Below, in pieces: positions 21,501 to 33,100 of a DNA stretch of 64,000 bases. The position numbers and the translations under genes are program-made. The notes below the pieces were generated by a model. It had not been told where the DNA came from. It was given only the letters and a program-made list of their open reading frames with translations, and ran no database searches. The DNA lies in the NCBI RefSeq assembly GCF_035083965.1, contig NC_089728.1:19779955-19843954 (forward strand), in the 5' to 3' direction. How positions within the stretch are numbered: the first letter of the stretch is position 1; every line of letters starts with the position of its first letter. This stretch comes from Branchiostoma lanceolatum. Its lineage: Eukaryota > Chordata > Leptocardii > Amphioxiformes > Branchiostomatidae.

Positions 21501-24500
21501 CTAGACAGCTTCCTCAACTCATTTCTTACCGCTCCAAGGTATGATTCAAACAGGTCCGAGGCATGATTCCAACCGGTCCGAGGCATTTCCAACCTATTCT
21601 CCAAGCAGAGGCTTCGATCGAGAGGGGTAGTTTTGTCCGGGATTTCTAACGTCCCTCTTGTGTACTTGACGGGATCGGTAAGGGGGCATCCTTCTCTTAG
21701 CTCTCCTTTTACATACTAGTAACGTTATACTATAGGTTGGAATTTGTTTCTGTGTTATTTCAGATTCTCAAACTGAAATAAACGGACCTGTCTCGCAGGA
21801 TAATCCTACGGTGACAGAAGTTGGCCACGGGTTTTAGTCCTTTCAGCATATCGCAGTTATTTTATGAAAGTTCATACATGGACAACATAGATTATTAGTA
21901 ACAGATTACTCCTCTAATCCCGTTTGGACATGATAGCATTTCCATAACATTCCATTTTATTCATGGCCAGGGCTATAACAGGATGTTCATGTGAACAAAA
22001 ATATATTTTGTATTATCGACCGTATGTTTTGTGTATGTGTGTGTGTTTGGGGGGGGGGGGGGGTCTTGCCGAGTCAACGACAGGCAGATTTCTAGCGACG
22101 GTCAATGCCCACTATATCGTCTTTTCCAATGCAAGGAATATTTAACGCCCATTGTCCGTCGATTGTTGTTGATATTGACAATCAGGTCTTCCTTTTAGTT
22201 TGCAGCACGTGTTTTAGAGATGGTGATAGTCAGAACGAAGCACTGAAAAAGTTTTCAACATCGACATGACCTGACTGGCTGTTCACATTCACAACACAAT
22301 GGTGTAGTGACCCTTGGCATACATGGGATCGTCCACTGTATGAGCGTGGGGGACAGGGGGGCTCTGTCGCGGCACGTAAGGAAATTCTGTCGCGGTGCGT
22401 AAAGAAATTATGTCGCGGCAGTAAGGAAATTCTGTCGCAGCGCGTAAGGAAATTCTGTCGCGGCGCCTAAGGAAATTTTGTCGCGGTGCGTAAGGAAATT
22501 TTGTCGCGTTGCGTGAGGAAATTCTGTCGCGGACCGGTTAGAATCCTGGCGCGGAGCGAAAGGAAATGCCTCGGACCGGTTGGCATCATGCCTCGGACCG
22601 ATTGGAATCATGCCTCGGAGCGGTAAGAAATGCGGTGAGGAAGCTGTCTATTATTGTCGTTTTGGTCTTTCGTAGTTCTGTGTTGCGGGCGTGATCAACG
22701 TGTTGTTTTTCATAAGCCGACACAACTTGCCGTGGGAAATTTTTTTTCTGGATGATAAATAAGCGATATTTTTGCGAACTGTTGCAAGAATTTTAATGCC
22801 GCGATACAACTAGTAACCGGTTTTTTTTTTACCATATTCGATGCTATTTCTTCACACAACGGATTGAATATTTGAAACAAGATGTGGATATCGTGGCCAT
22901 GATTGAAGGCTAGTTGGTGGGACTTATTGTGCCGACGTAGCTTCCATGTCACTTCAATAATCTTCGTCGAGTTGAGCGGTGATTTCTGTAGTCTTGGAAA
23001 TATGTTGAAAATACCTAGGACGCTTTACAGAGGGTAAATAGTTTCGTAGTCCGTGACATTTAACGGTGGTAAGGTTTGAACAAATAATTATTCATTTAAA
23101 GAGACTAAACATCATCTAGTTTGCGCACATTTTGAATCTTACCGTTCATAAATCTTATTGTAAATTAAACTTACGGTGCCGGTGAACCTTTCTGTGGTTT
23201 CTTGGGCCCTGGGATTGCCTGGGTCCCGAACCATCCCTGCGGTATGACTCAGGGCGCCGGGTGCTAAGTGCAATGACTTTCAGTGCAGTACGGAACGAAT
23301 CTATTTTTCGTGTTATTCTTGATATCAATAGTTAATACACAAACGAAACACTGTCGTTTATTAAAGTTCAACTTTATTTTTATGCGTCAACATTCTTATC
23401 TAAATGTTTTATGGATGAATCGGTGTTACTGAATGTTTCCCGGCCTTCCCCTGTCTTCCGCAAGGTTGCTTTGGAACACTCGCGACGGAAAGTTGGAACA
23501 TTACCGAACTCAAGACTGCTGCGTGGTCGGATAAAATTGTCAAAAACTGAGGTCAAAATTTTCAGGACCATTTTCTGCGCAGTTCTTGTGACGATACAGG
23601 CAACATAGGGCCCGGCAGGGAGTCGCACACGTTGTGGTAAATGACCTCACGGGCGACACGGGCCCTGCCGGCAATAAGGCACGCAGACCGCTCTGGTGCG
23701 TTGCGCAAGGGCTAACGATCTCACTCTGCGCGGTCTAAAAATATATTGAAGCCGCGTGTGCATCTGGCGCGGGGATTAGCTATTCTCCAAGCAGAGGCTT
23801 CGATCGAGACGGGTAGTTTTGTCCGGGATTTTTAACGTCCCTCTCCTCTCGATCTAGTGTATATTCGAGCCTTGTTGGCTTGTCTACTACTTGAGTCAAG
23901 TTCAGATCACTAAGCAGTTCCAAAAATTGGCGGTGTAGGCCTGGGTAGGGGCAGTCTGGTTTGAGTAAAGGCTGCTGAGTCTCTGCCCAATCCCACCCTG
24001 GGAAATTTAAGTCGACGACGACCCATACATGGTTGTTCCGCTTATTGCAGATGCGCTCCAAGGATTGTTCTAAGTAATCCAGACTGGTGCTGTCACTTAC
24101 CTGTGGCCTATAGTAGGCACATATATTCATACATTTCGACCCTGCCAGCTCTATTTTAATCTAGGCCATTTCGTAGTCAGTGTCAAGGTGAGGCTCCTGT
24201 GTACAAATAAATTCATTACAAACAGCTATTAAGACGCCACCATGGGCGTCGTCTGGTCTGTTCATATGATATGGCACACTTGCATGTTAGTGTGGTTCGG
24301 AAAGTATTCTGCAATATTACAAGTGCTATCTAACCAAGTCTCCGTAATCACTAAAATGTCAGGCTTAGTTTGTTCTACTAGAGTTTCCAATTCGACTTTC
24401 TTATAGAATTATTTCTAAGGGACTGGAAGTTTGCATTGATAAGCCGTAACGGTCTTACATTTGACTTACTTTTATTTTGTACAGGAGATTTTGGGGAAGA

Positions 24501-25836
24501 CGCAGCCTGCGGAATACCTGGGCTGTTGTTACTTAGTGGAGTAAATGGATTAGGAGAAGATAGGTCGCGGCAATCGGAGAAGAATGTTGTTGAGAGGTTT
24601 GGCAATCCTCAATTCAGACAGATCCAAGAAACGTTTGAGTTTCTTAAATAGGGATACATACATGAGCTGAAACCTTGGCAATCATGGTGAAACTAATATT
24701 CTTATGCATAAATTTGTCGAGATGGAAACATTCCTAAGAGGTGTTGGACAGACGTATCATGACCCTACAGTTCCTAGACTGCATACCATCGCCATTTATG
24801 TTTTCAATTCAAAGAAATTATGAAAACAATATAGAACAAATATCAATACAAACTACATCGAACAATACATCAAGAAGCCATCGCGAGGAGGGAAAAACAT
24901 GTGATTGGTCTGAAAACGTATCAACAGATTGATGATGAGGATTTCTCCAATACTATGAAAAAACAAATAATATGACAACATATATGCGAGCTGGAAAAGT
25001 CGGGATCCTAAATAGGTCACCATTAGTTTTATTGGTTTCATCTTACCCTGTTGCGGAGACAGTCCACCTCCTCACGGATTTTCTCCTCAATGCTGCCACG
25101 TCCAACCTTCATGCCAAGGCTCCTCATGATGGTGGTGGCAAACCTCTTCCTCTGTCTGAACCCTGTCCCCCAGCGAGCAGCAACAATGTCTACAGCAACA
25201 AAGAACACAAAAATGTAATTTGATATCATACATGCTGCTGAGAAGACATCATGCTGACGCCATTAAGAAAGAAAACTGTAGGTACATACGACGTACGGTT
25301 TTCAGCGTCAGCGACGCTATAGTAGACTGGACTGACAGCAAGGCGTTTTCTGTCACAGGACAGCTGACAAATTGTCCTCGTCTTTTCATTTTTCGTTGCA
25401 CACTTGTCGTACGACATTTGTCAAGAAAGCAAATGATGAATAGAAGTTTACCTTTTCCGAAACCAGTTGTCGCTTCAAACAGGTAGACTGGCGTCCTGGA
25501 CGCGAACAGTTCGGACCTGTCCACGAGCGCGTCCTTGACGGCAGTGTAGCCGTTCAGAACCACGATATCTTCCATCCCCATCCTGACGGTGAAAATGTCC
25601 CCGTACTGTCGCCTCCATGCCGTCAGCTTGAGGTGGGGCGCTCGGCGTAAGGCGAGGAGGTGCCCGAGAACAGGCAAACGTCCTGCCGGGTAAGGAGGCA
25701 GGTTTCTGGGACGCTTGAAGATGACACTTGCCAGGAGGAAAGTCACACAAAAGACAAGAAACGTCTGCAGAGTTAGCCCAGAGATCGGCAAAATCTCCAG
25801 GACGGTCTCAGCTATCCACTGAACAGTACCGGCCAT
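15548..25836 (-). CDS. cytochrome P450, CYP2-like (7 exons)
   Basis: A haem monooxygenase of the microsomal CYP2 clan type, anchored in the ER and fed electrons by P450 reductase; the substrate cannot be told. Exons: 25452-25836, 25047-25189, 17679-17889, 17064-17347, 16105-16290, 15834-15969 and 15548-15726. All introns are GT-AG, phases agree, and the total is 507 codons plus TAG, the normal family length. Visible parts: N-terminal anchor ([20 protein letters not shown]), proline-rich hinge ([15 protein letters not shown]), I-helix AGTDTT near residue 316, K-helix ETMR at 372-375, the PERF region ([10 protein letters not shown]) and haem loop [14 protein letters not shown] with Cys at about 453. 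The usual Gly two after Cys is Ala here. Intron 2 is 7.2 kb and filled with repeats. A relic of a sister copy lies at 13380-13610. Confidence 0.93.
18742..20520 (+). mobile_element. Penelope-like element relic, reverse transcriptase part
   Basis: Lies in P450 intron 2, antisense to the gene. Fragments in order: [20 protein letters not shown] with VVFDRAQND (18800-18945), then after an insertion [18 protein letters not shown] and [20 protein letters not shown] (19870-20030), [11 protein letters not shown] near 20280, RYVDGTW near 20375 and NNRLPFLDT near 20480. The FYGLPxIHK and YVDxTW motifs are characteristic of Penelope-like reverse transcriptases. Here the catalytic YxDD reads YVDG, and stops and frameshifts break the frame, so it is inactive. 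The GIY-YIG endonuclease was not found. Confidence 0.8.
18950..19850. mobile_element. element inserted in the Penelope-like relic
   Basis: It interrupts the Penelope-like frame between DIYTPL and the DPTSKFKRK segment. The left edge carries an 11-G run followed by CTAAAAGTGCC. The right edge carries a 10-G run, then GGTCCAAAGG and a 13-C run, so the ends are partly inverted. The interior is non-coding and includes ATGGCCGATCCAAGATGGCG, also at 13120. The edges are approximate because of the homopolymers. Confidence 0.5.
20530..21480. other. intron sequence, no gene recognised
   Basis: Part of P450 intron 2. It has short frames and nothing I can assign. Confidence 0.4.
21481..22672. mobile_element. 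TIR element with 110-bp arms and an internal minisatellite
   Basis: The left arm 21481-21590 (GAAAGACCAAAACGACAATT to GGTCCGAGGCATTTCC) is mirrored at 22562-22672 (GGAAATGCCTCGGACCGGTT to AACGACAATA read in reverse complement). The arms themselves contain repeated GGTCCGAGGCAT units. The interior includes TTCTCCAAGCAGAGGCTTCG (21590), also present at 23783, a 14-G run and the 23-bp minisatellite. No transposase. Confidence 0.6.
22363..22524 (+). repeat. 23-bp minisatellite, about 7 copies
   Basis: The unit is close to TCTGTCGCGGCGCGTAAGG plus AAAT, with single-base variants and one 22-bp copy. It is CpG-rich, tandem without spacers, and so not a CRISPR-type array. Confidence 0.85.
22673..23780. 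other. intron sequence, no gene recognised
   Basis: P450 intron 2. Overlapping frames at 23380-23628 on both strands carry no recognisable motif. Confidence 0.4.
23781..24655 (-). mobile_element. CR1-like LINE fragment, endonuclease region
   Basis: Minus-strand pieces of an APE-type endonuclease of a non-LTR retrotransposon. [18 protein letters not shown] lies near 24430, typical of the start of ORF2. After frameshifts come [34 protein letters not shown] (the catalytic GDFN-like motif) and [19 protein letters not shown]. The 5' end may start further upstream and the reverse transcriptase is missing. Its left edge is joined to a short repeat (TTCTCCAAGCAGAGGCTTCG) also found at 21590. It lies in sense orientation within P450 intron 2. 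Confidence 0.8.
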
Positions 25837-27839
25837 TTTCTCACGAATGAAGTGGGTGGCCCAGTTAGATGGAAATAAGGCGACCTACGACCTCCATTGT
25901 TTATACTGTTCATCCACGGAACGATCAGGTGCATTGGAAGCTAAGTGAGGCCTGACTGTTAGCAGAACAGATATTATCATCATCCTTTAAGTTAACAAGG
26001 TTCAATGTGCTATCTGAAGAAAAATCTTACATGTACATGATAAAAACGCATTGGAAATGGCACTGTAGTTGATTAAGATACGTTAACTCGCATCTTTCGA
26101 TTGTTTACAAGTAACAGATATTAACAACATGGACCACTTTGGAGATCCCATTTTCTACTCAGGGGTGGACGTGCAAGCTATTTTTTTTACAGTCTGTAAA
26201 GTGTCCTTCAGCTGTAGCCATTATACCACTACGAAATATAGCAGGTCATGAACAAATGTACTAAAGCTTTAACATTGTGTAAGCATTAAGTTGCTGCTGT
26301 TTGGGGTCACTACAATTATGATGTACATGTACCTGTTATCTGAGGCTTGCCCGGAGAATGATTCGGGACCCGCCGTGAGAATGTTTTTTTAGTTCTCGTG
26401 AGAAGTGCCTGATCGAGACTAGCCTGGCCCCAGTCTCTAGGGGGCGGCTTAGGGGTGTTTTTCCGGACCAAGTCTACTTTATTGATTCGTTTCTGTCAGC
26501 CTGTCTACTTAGCTGCCATATAGAATTTCGCAGCCTTTCTACTTTAGCTGCCATAGAGAATTCCAGCGATACCCTAGAGGGCGAACTAATTTAATCAAAG
26601 GCCGTAAACACACCCCGAGTGGACTAAGTTGTCTGGGCGGGCGGGGATCACTCCCACCGCCGTAGAGATATCAGGGAGCCCCCGATGGTAGGCCATTTTC
26701 CAGGCTAGATCGAGGCTGTCTGTTCCAAGCTCTTCCCGGCTACCATAGTCGCTGCCTCGTGCTCCACAAAAGGCCCTTAGCTACTGGTACTATACCGTAT
26801 GCGTGTTGTGTAGCTTTTGGACAGCAACCCATTTTCAAAACTCGATGGATAATGCGCCGTTGACTTCAAAATCGTATATCTTGTTTTGCTAGGCAGGAGA
26901 AAGGAGACCTTGCCTTAGTTCCTCACGCAACTTAAAGGCCGAAGAAATGTCAGCAACATACAATTCAAATAGTTTTAATTTGATGCTTCTAAACTAAACT
27001 GACATAGAATTAGTCATAACAATGATAATAATAAGGACGATGAGTAATAACAAAGCTTACTTGGGTTTTTGACATCAAACTTTGAAGTAACATTTAAAAA
27101 AATGCAAGGAATGGAGGTCAAAATAAAAAAATAACAAAAAAGGATGAACTCATATTGAAGATCCAAAAGAATATCGGCACAGCGTAAATAATAACTGAAA
27201 TTTAGAACAACAAAATGCATCAAAATAAATTCACAACAAGTGTAAAGGAAATATTAATGTACCTAACGCATGAAGTAAAGATGATAACACTTTCCCATGT
27301 CATTTCGGACTCTTTATTGAACATATTTTTGAAGAGTGAAGAATGGAATGTATTTGACCTTCATAACATTGTTCCAACAATGATGACACCTTTACCTGTA
27401 GAGGTGAAAATTTTGCTATACCTCAGGTAAACATAAATATCAAGATTTATACAGAAGGCACACTTATTGGATTAGCTTAATTTGTGTTAATACTTCCCCA
27501 TTTTTGGTTTTAACCATTAAAATTGGTTTAAAAAATGAGCTAGAGAGTCAATTAGCAATGGATACAGGGACAACGAGCACATTCTTTCAAATTATGAAAT
27601 CCAAATACATTCGTATAATATATCATGGAATTGAATTAATGGTGAATAGAATTGCTAAGTCAAATGAAGTATGACTAATAGTCTAGATCGAATTCTTATT
27701 CAAATCATGTTTTTCTACTAGAATTGCCTTAAATAGAATAGGATCTATCGATATTAACAGATACATAAAAGTGTATACTAAAATATGACTACATATTACA
27801 ATATGGACTGCTAATACTGACACAGCTAAGTCAAAGTTA
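25837..27839. other. intergenic, 5' flank of the P450 gene
   Basis: No coding signal. At 26440-26660 there are short inverted or repeated motifs (CTACTTAGCTGCCATA and CTACTTTAGCTGCCATA; CTCTAGGGGGCG and CCTAGAGGGCG) that suggest a small repeat. I could not pick out a convincing core promoter. Confidence 0.4.
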
Positions 27840-28455
27840 TACACATAGAAAAAAAGACTAATTTTATGCATACACTGACCACAATACAGTTATTGTGTAA
27901 ATCAATTTGGTTAATTACTTCCACAAATACAGACCTTGATCTGTCCTAACATGTCATTTCTAAAGTTGAACATGAACCAAACTGAAACAAACTGAAAAAT
28001 CAGTTGCTATGTTGTCATTTGGTAATGATGATCAGCAACATGTTCCTAAGAATGAATCAATACATTGACTACATCCAAATGTGTCTACCTTTCACATCAA
28101 CTCAAAGTTCAAGATGTCATTCTCGAATATAGAATATAAATACTTGTAAAACCTCATGCAGAAGCATACACAAAGAAAGACCACTTTTATACATACACTG
28201 AACACAAAACAGTATTGTGTACACTAATTTTGCTAATTACTTCCACAAAAGCAGACCATGCTATGTCCTGACATGTCACTTCTAAAGTGCAACATGAACC
28301 CAAACTTAAACAAACTGAAAAATCAGTTGCTCCGGTACATCATGTGAAACGAGTGATCAGCAACATCTTCCTAAGAATGAATCAATGCATTGATTACTTT
28401 CAAATGTGTCTAAATTTCACATCAACTCAAAGTTCAAGATGTCGTTCTCGAATAT
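27840..28455 (+). repeat. diverged tandem duplication, period about 322 bp
   Basis: A first unit around 27843-28130 and a second around 28170-28455 share ordered blocks: ACTTCCACAAA, AAACTGAAAAATCAGTTGCT, CCTAAGAATGAATCAAT and TTCACATCAACTCAAAGTTC. Identity is high but interrupted by small indels. There is no coding frame. Confidence 0.75.
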
Positions 28456-28689
28456 TACCACTTTTTCTTCTTCACTATGTATAACCACCTGTATGTGTAT
28501 TTGATGTAGAGTCTAAGTGAGCTTCATTATGTTAAATGATGGAAATTCTAAACTGCAGAAAATTTGAATTCTCAATTGAGTGCTTTGTCAGAAAAATAAA
28601 TGCATCATGTACAAGTATGCCCGATAGACCATATTGATTGGTTGGCCGATTTCTTTTCGTTGGATAAGTAAAGAATTTGGGTAATGGTT

Positions 28690-28844
28690 TGATTATTTGG
28701 TTGCTTGCTTGCTAGCTTGATTGCTTAGTTGATTGATTGATTGCCTAATTACTTGATCGATTGATTGCCTGATTGACTGTTTAATATATTGATTAATCGA
28801 TTCATTGATTGATTGCCTGGTTGATTGATTTGTTGCTCAATGTG

Positions 28845-28881
<37 letters not shown>

Positions 28882-28905
28882 CGATTGATCGATTGATTCA
28901 TTGGT
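28690..28905 (+). repeat. (GATT)n microsatellite
   Basis: Imperfect GATT and TTGC/TTGATT repeats end in a clean tract of at least ten GATT units (about 28845-28880). Confidence 0.9.
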
Positions 28906-28919
28906 TCATGCCACATGCC

Positions 28920-30141
28920 ACGATCCTGCCCACTGGTACAAATTGACGTTCTTACAGATATGATTTATACAAAAATCCAATGAGAATCATATTTTGTTAC
29001 AAATATTCGACTCTTCGACTTAAAGAGGAAATGGCCTCCAGAAGCAGGTGTATTTCTAAATAAGATGATATCAATATCAGTATCAGTACAAAATCAACCA
29101 AAATTTTGTTCAATGTTATCACACATAAACAAAGAATTGGACTAATGTGACTCAATTTATGATCATGAAGAATGCCCCCTTACAGACCCTTATTGTTATA
29201 TTAGCATGAGTTCCAATGGGATAACTGCCCTAGATCCAGATAATTTCCCAATATAAGGGAGCAATTAACTTGCTAAGACATCAATTTTAAGATGACCGCT
29301 AGATTTCTTGAAAGAGCCCTACTCCTCTGAGGGCAGTTTAATAAAATAGCGAGCAAAGGTTTCAGAGGGATATTTGCCAGAGATCAATTTTAAGTTTGGG
29401 GCCAAAGAGAAAAGGAAGTTGCGAAGAATACAAATTAATACATAAGTATCCAAAACCATACAGCAAAAATGGTATTAAGATCATCCCAAGCTGTTTCAAA
29501 CTAAGACTCTCCCAATATTATGAGAATAATAGTTACTGTAGGTGCTTTTAAGTTTTGGTTTACGCATGGTTTTCATCTTGCGATAGGGAGAAGTGTTCGC
29601 GGTTGTTTTATGTTCGCATTTGAAACAATTATAGTAGTGCTACGAAACACAGGCAGAAATGCTGGCGTTCGCGGCGAAGACCTTTCCGGGAAAACCGCAG
29701 ACACTAAACCACCGGTGCACCGCGAACATATCTGCATTTACAGTAATTCATTTCTCTGGAATATACATTTTGCATTCGGTGGGATATGAGCACATTTTTC
29801 GTGTATGATGCAACTGCGGCCTAGTCCTAATTCGGTGGGCCGATACAAAGATCTTTTCCGATCAAAAAATCTGAAGAAACAGGACTATATCTTGAGTTGA
29901 GTTCCCCTTAAGGGTTCAATACAGACATTGATATAGAAATCCATCTACATGAAAATCTAGTCTGGTATTTCTCTACAGTACACTTGTTCACTCTCTTTGT
30001 TGACAGTTTCTATTAATTACAGACAGTAATCCACAGTGACGTTTTACTATGCTGCAGTTACAAAAGTGCACATTATAGACCTACTAAGTGAAAATGTTAT
30101 AACCATTTCCATTATACAAATGCCATCGTCGTGCATCATTA
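28920..30141. other. intergenic, possible small MITE at 29525-29757
   Basis: TTACTGTAGGTGC at 29531 and GCATTTACAGTAA at 29737 could be inverted ends. CACCGCGAACAT is shared with the repeat in the introns at 51180 and 62830. The 3' UTR of the NHL gene must lie in the right part of this interval. Confidence 0.35.
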
Positions 30142-33100
30142 TCAGTACTGGGGGAAAACAGTGATTGTGTTTGTATTGATTACAACCAAATGTCCTCCCG
30201 GGCCCACTGCAACCCCTGTTGGGTTTTTAGCACGGACAGCGATGTGTCGGACGTACCTGCCCCAGTTGTTGTACATGACAACACGCTGGTTGCGTGGGTC
30301 CACCACCAAGATGTGACCGGAAGTGTCCACACAGATGCCCTCAGGATGATCCAGGCGGCCACCACTCCTCCCCGGTCCTCCGAGCTTCGACACGTACTTT
30401 CCGGTCTCATCATATTCGTACACGAAGTGAGTACGAAAGTCCGACACGAAGATGTTCCCTTTCCCGTCAACGGCGACGTTCATCGGCGACTTCATCCGCT
30501 GCTGCCGCCCGACATCCCACAGGAGTTTGCCATGAGGCTCGAAGGCTTGCACACCACCACGGTTACCGTCAGACCAGGTGACGAATACGTGGTTATTGTG
30601 CAAGCCCGCGGCCATTCCGCGAAGCGCCCCCCGTGGTACAGTGTCAGGGAGGTTAAAGTTGGCTTTGACATTGCCATCCCTGCCGACCTGTACCACGGAG
30701 TAAGGGCTGCCAGGATATCCAATCATTAAGACCCACAGATGGCCATCCCTGTCGATGGACACATCAGATGTGGTCTTTGATGGGTACCCTAGCCCCTGTG
30801 CACCTGGTGGGAACTGGCCCAGGTAAGCGCCCTCCATGCTGTAGACTTGGAGGCGCGCTTTGGACCGATCAGCTACCCAGATCATGTGGTCGGGGGAAAC
30901 TGAAACACCACGTGCGGTGCGCAGTTTTCCAGCCCCCGGCTCATCGCCAAAGGTGATGATCTGTGACCCGCTGCCCTGATCTGTAGAAATAAAAATAATG
31001 CATGATTTCATTTCTTTTCATGATCATGGGACAAATGTTTCATTCCATCAGTCTGGTGTACATTGCCTTATGTCTTATTGAATTGTAAACCTGCTCCTCC
31101 GATCACAGCCCCCCATATGATACAAAGGCATAAATGGTATGTGCTTACATGTTATCAAAACAATAGAAGACACAATGAACAATAGAAGATACAATTAACC
31201 TTCCATGTGCAATTATCATTCCCGAAAGGTGTTGTCCGAAACCGATTACCTTGGGTATGTGTGTGTGGAATATCTAAAATTCATCCCATCTTAATAGTAT
31301 ACTAACGGCTCCGCCCCTTAGGCATCGCCAAAAAGTACCTTCTAATGCATCTAATGACAATGACAATGATGATTACAAGTGAAAGCGCCGGTTACGACGA
31401 GAATAAAGTTGAAATCGGTCGAATTCCTTCTCAGCGCTGTCATTGTCCCTGAGCTACGTATATATATTCGAATGACATTCAATAAGAACTCTTATAACAA
31501 ACCTTTGATGTCCGTGATCGTGGACACTGGTATGTTGATTGGTGTAGGTCCTGCTGCTTCCATCTCCGCCGTGATGCCGTGTGAGTGACCATGTCCATGG
31601 ACCGGATTGACCTGAACGGTAAGAATTAGGGGTAACGTAAGGTGACCAGTTAACGTCCAATTTATTCAAAATGTATTTATCTTAAAACCGCGCGGACAGA
31701 GCCAAAATTTCAAACCCATGGGCAGAAATATCAGCTCTTCTAAAAAGAAAATGCATGGTCTGTAAGTTTTTCTCCGCCTGTTTAACGCCGTGCGAGCATG
31801 TATTTATACTGAGGTATATGATGAAGAATTGTGCTAGGATAACCCATTATCGTCCACTTCTGAATCTTTTCCCTTCTAGCGCTATGCTTGAAGAACATAG
31901 ACCAGAAAAAAATGCACAGTAACTGTCCAAAGTAGTCTGCAGACAAATGATAGTAAAATCACTATGTCTGTCCGGCCACTTGCTTAACGCGATGGAAAAA
32001 AACAATGTTTATCTGTAAATTTCCCCCACATGCGCGGCACGTGGCTCTCACGTGGTAAACGCATGGTCATTATGTTTTACTGTGCAAAAATTAAAGAGAT
32101 GGCTAAGGATCATACTTATGATGTTCTTTATTGCTCATGAGAACAGGCTTTGGCATAATACACCGCGACATGTGGACATGAGCAAAACCGGACGTAAATA
32201 GGTTCTGCACGTAAATAGGTCATGTTACGTTAGGTACACGGTACCGGTAGAAAACCGGAATTTCTTAATGGACCGGTTAAAAAAACGGCCCGTAAAAAAT
32301 CAGTGGACCGGCCTATGGACCGATTGGAAAATTCATAGTACCAGGCTACCGGCAGGCGGCCACATAACTGGTCTAAGAAAATACAAAACAGCAGATTTAA
32401 CGAGTCTTTTTCGAAGACGTTAGCAGTGAATTCTATCTAGAAACACTTAAAGGATGAGTAAACAGACGGCGAGGAGAGTATATTTATAATTTTGAGACAA
32501 AGTGCAAACCTAAGAAATTATATCGTTACAGACATGACGTTTGGAGACTTTTACGTGTGTCTCGCTCTCCAAAATATGATGTACTGCGACACTTCTATAA
32601 TCAGGTACATGTACAGGTCCGGACCTGGACCTGACCCTCTGGACCTGGACCTTGACCGGACCTAAATTTTATGTACCGGTACCCACCCTTAGTTAGAATG
32701 GGTCAAATTGAAGCAAACCATCTTTAGCGCAATAAGCATCAAAACGAAATTCTGTCATTTCAATTTCTTTATACATGTTACGATTTGGTGTCGTCAAAAT
32801 TCCTACATGATGACAAAACTTCCGAACGACACAAATGACTGCTTTTAAGAAATTATGTGTAAAGCTCAACTTCTGTAGAGTTCATATACATTAACGTTGG
32901 TTTTTGGTGTGTGGACTTGAACACAGCTAATAGTCCCTAATAGTCATCTGTTGTTTTATGGTCACCATGGCTGCATTCATGTTAATTGTGCGTCCATCCC
33001 AAAAACAGAAAGAATACTGAGAAGTACTGACCTTGATGACGTCAGCAGATGTCACTTCGTCAGTCTTCATCAGCACAGCGGGCCGAGCATGCGCAGCACG

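Noticed and set aside
22363-22524. Regular repeats resembling a CRISPR array
   Set aside because: The 23-bp units abut without unique spacers and the DNA is animal; it is a minisatellite.
30190-30729. 179-codon plus-strand frame opposite the NHL domain
   Set aside because: Shadow of the NHL exon, whose frame has six recognisable blades and valid splice sites.
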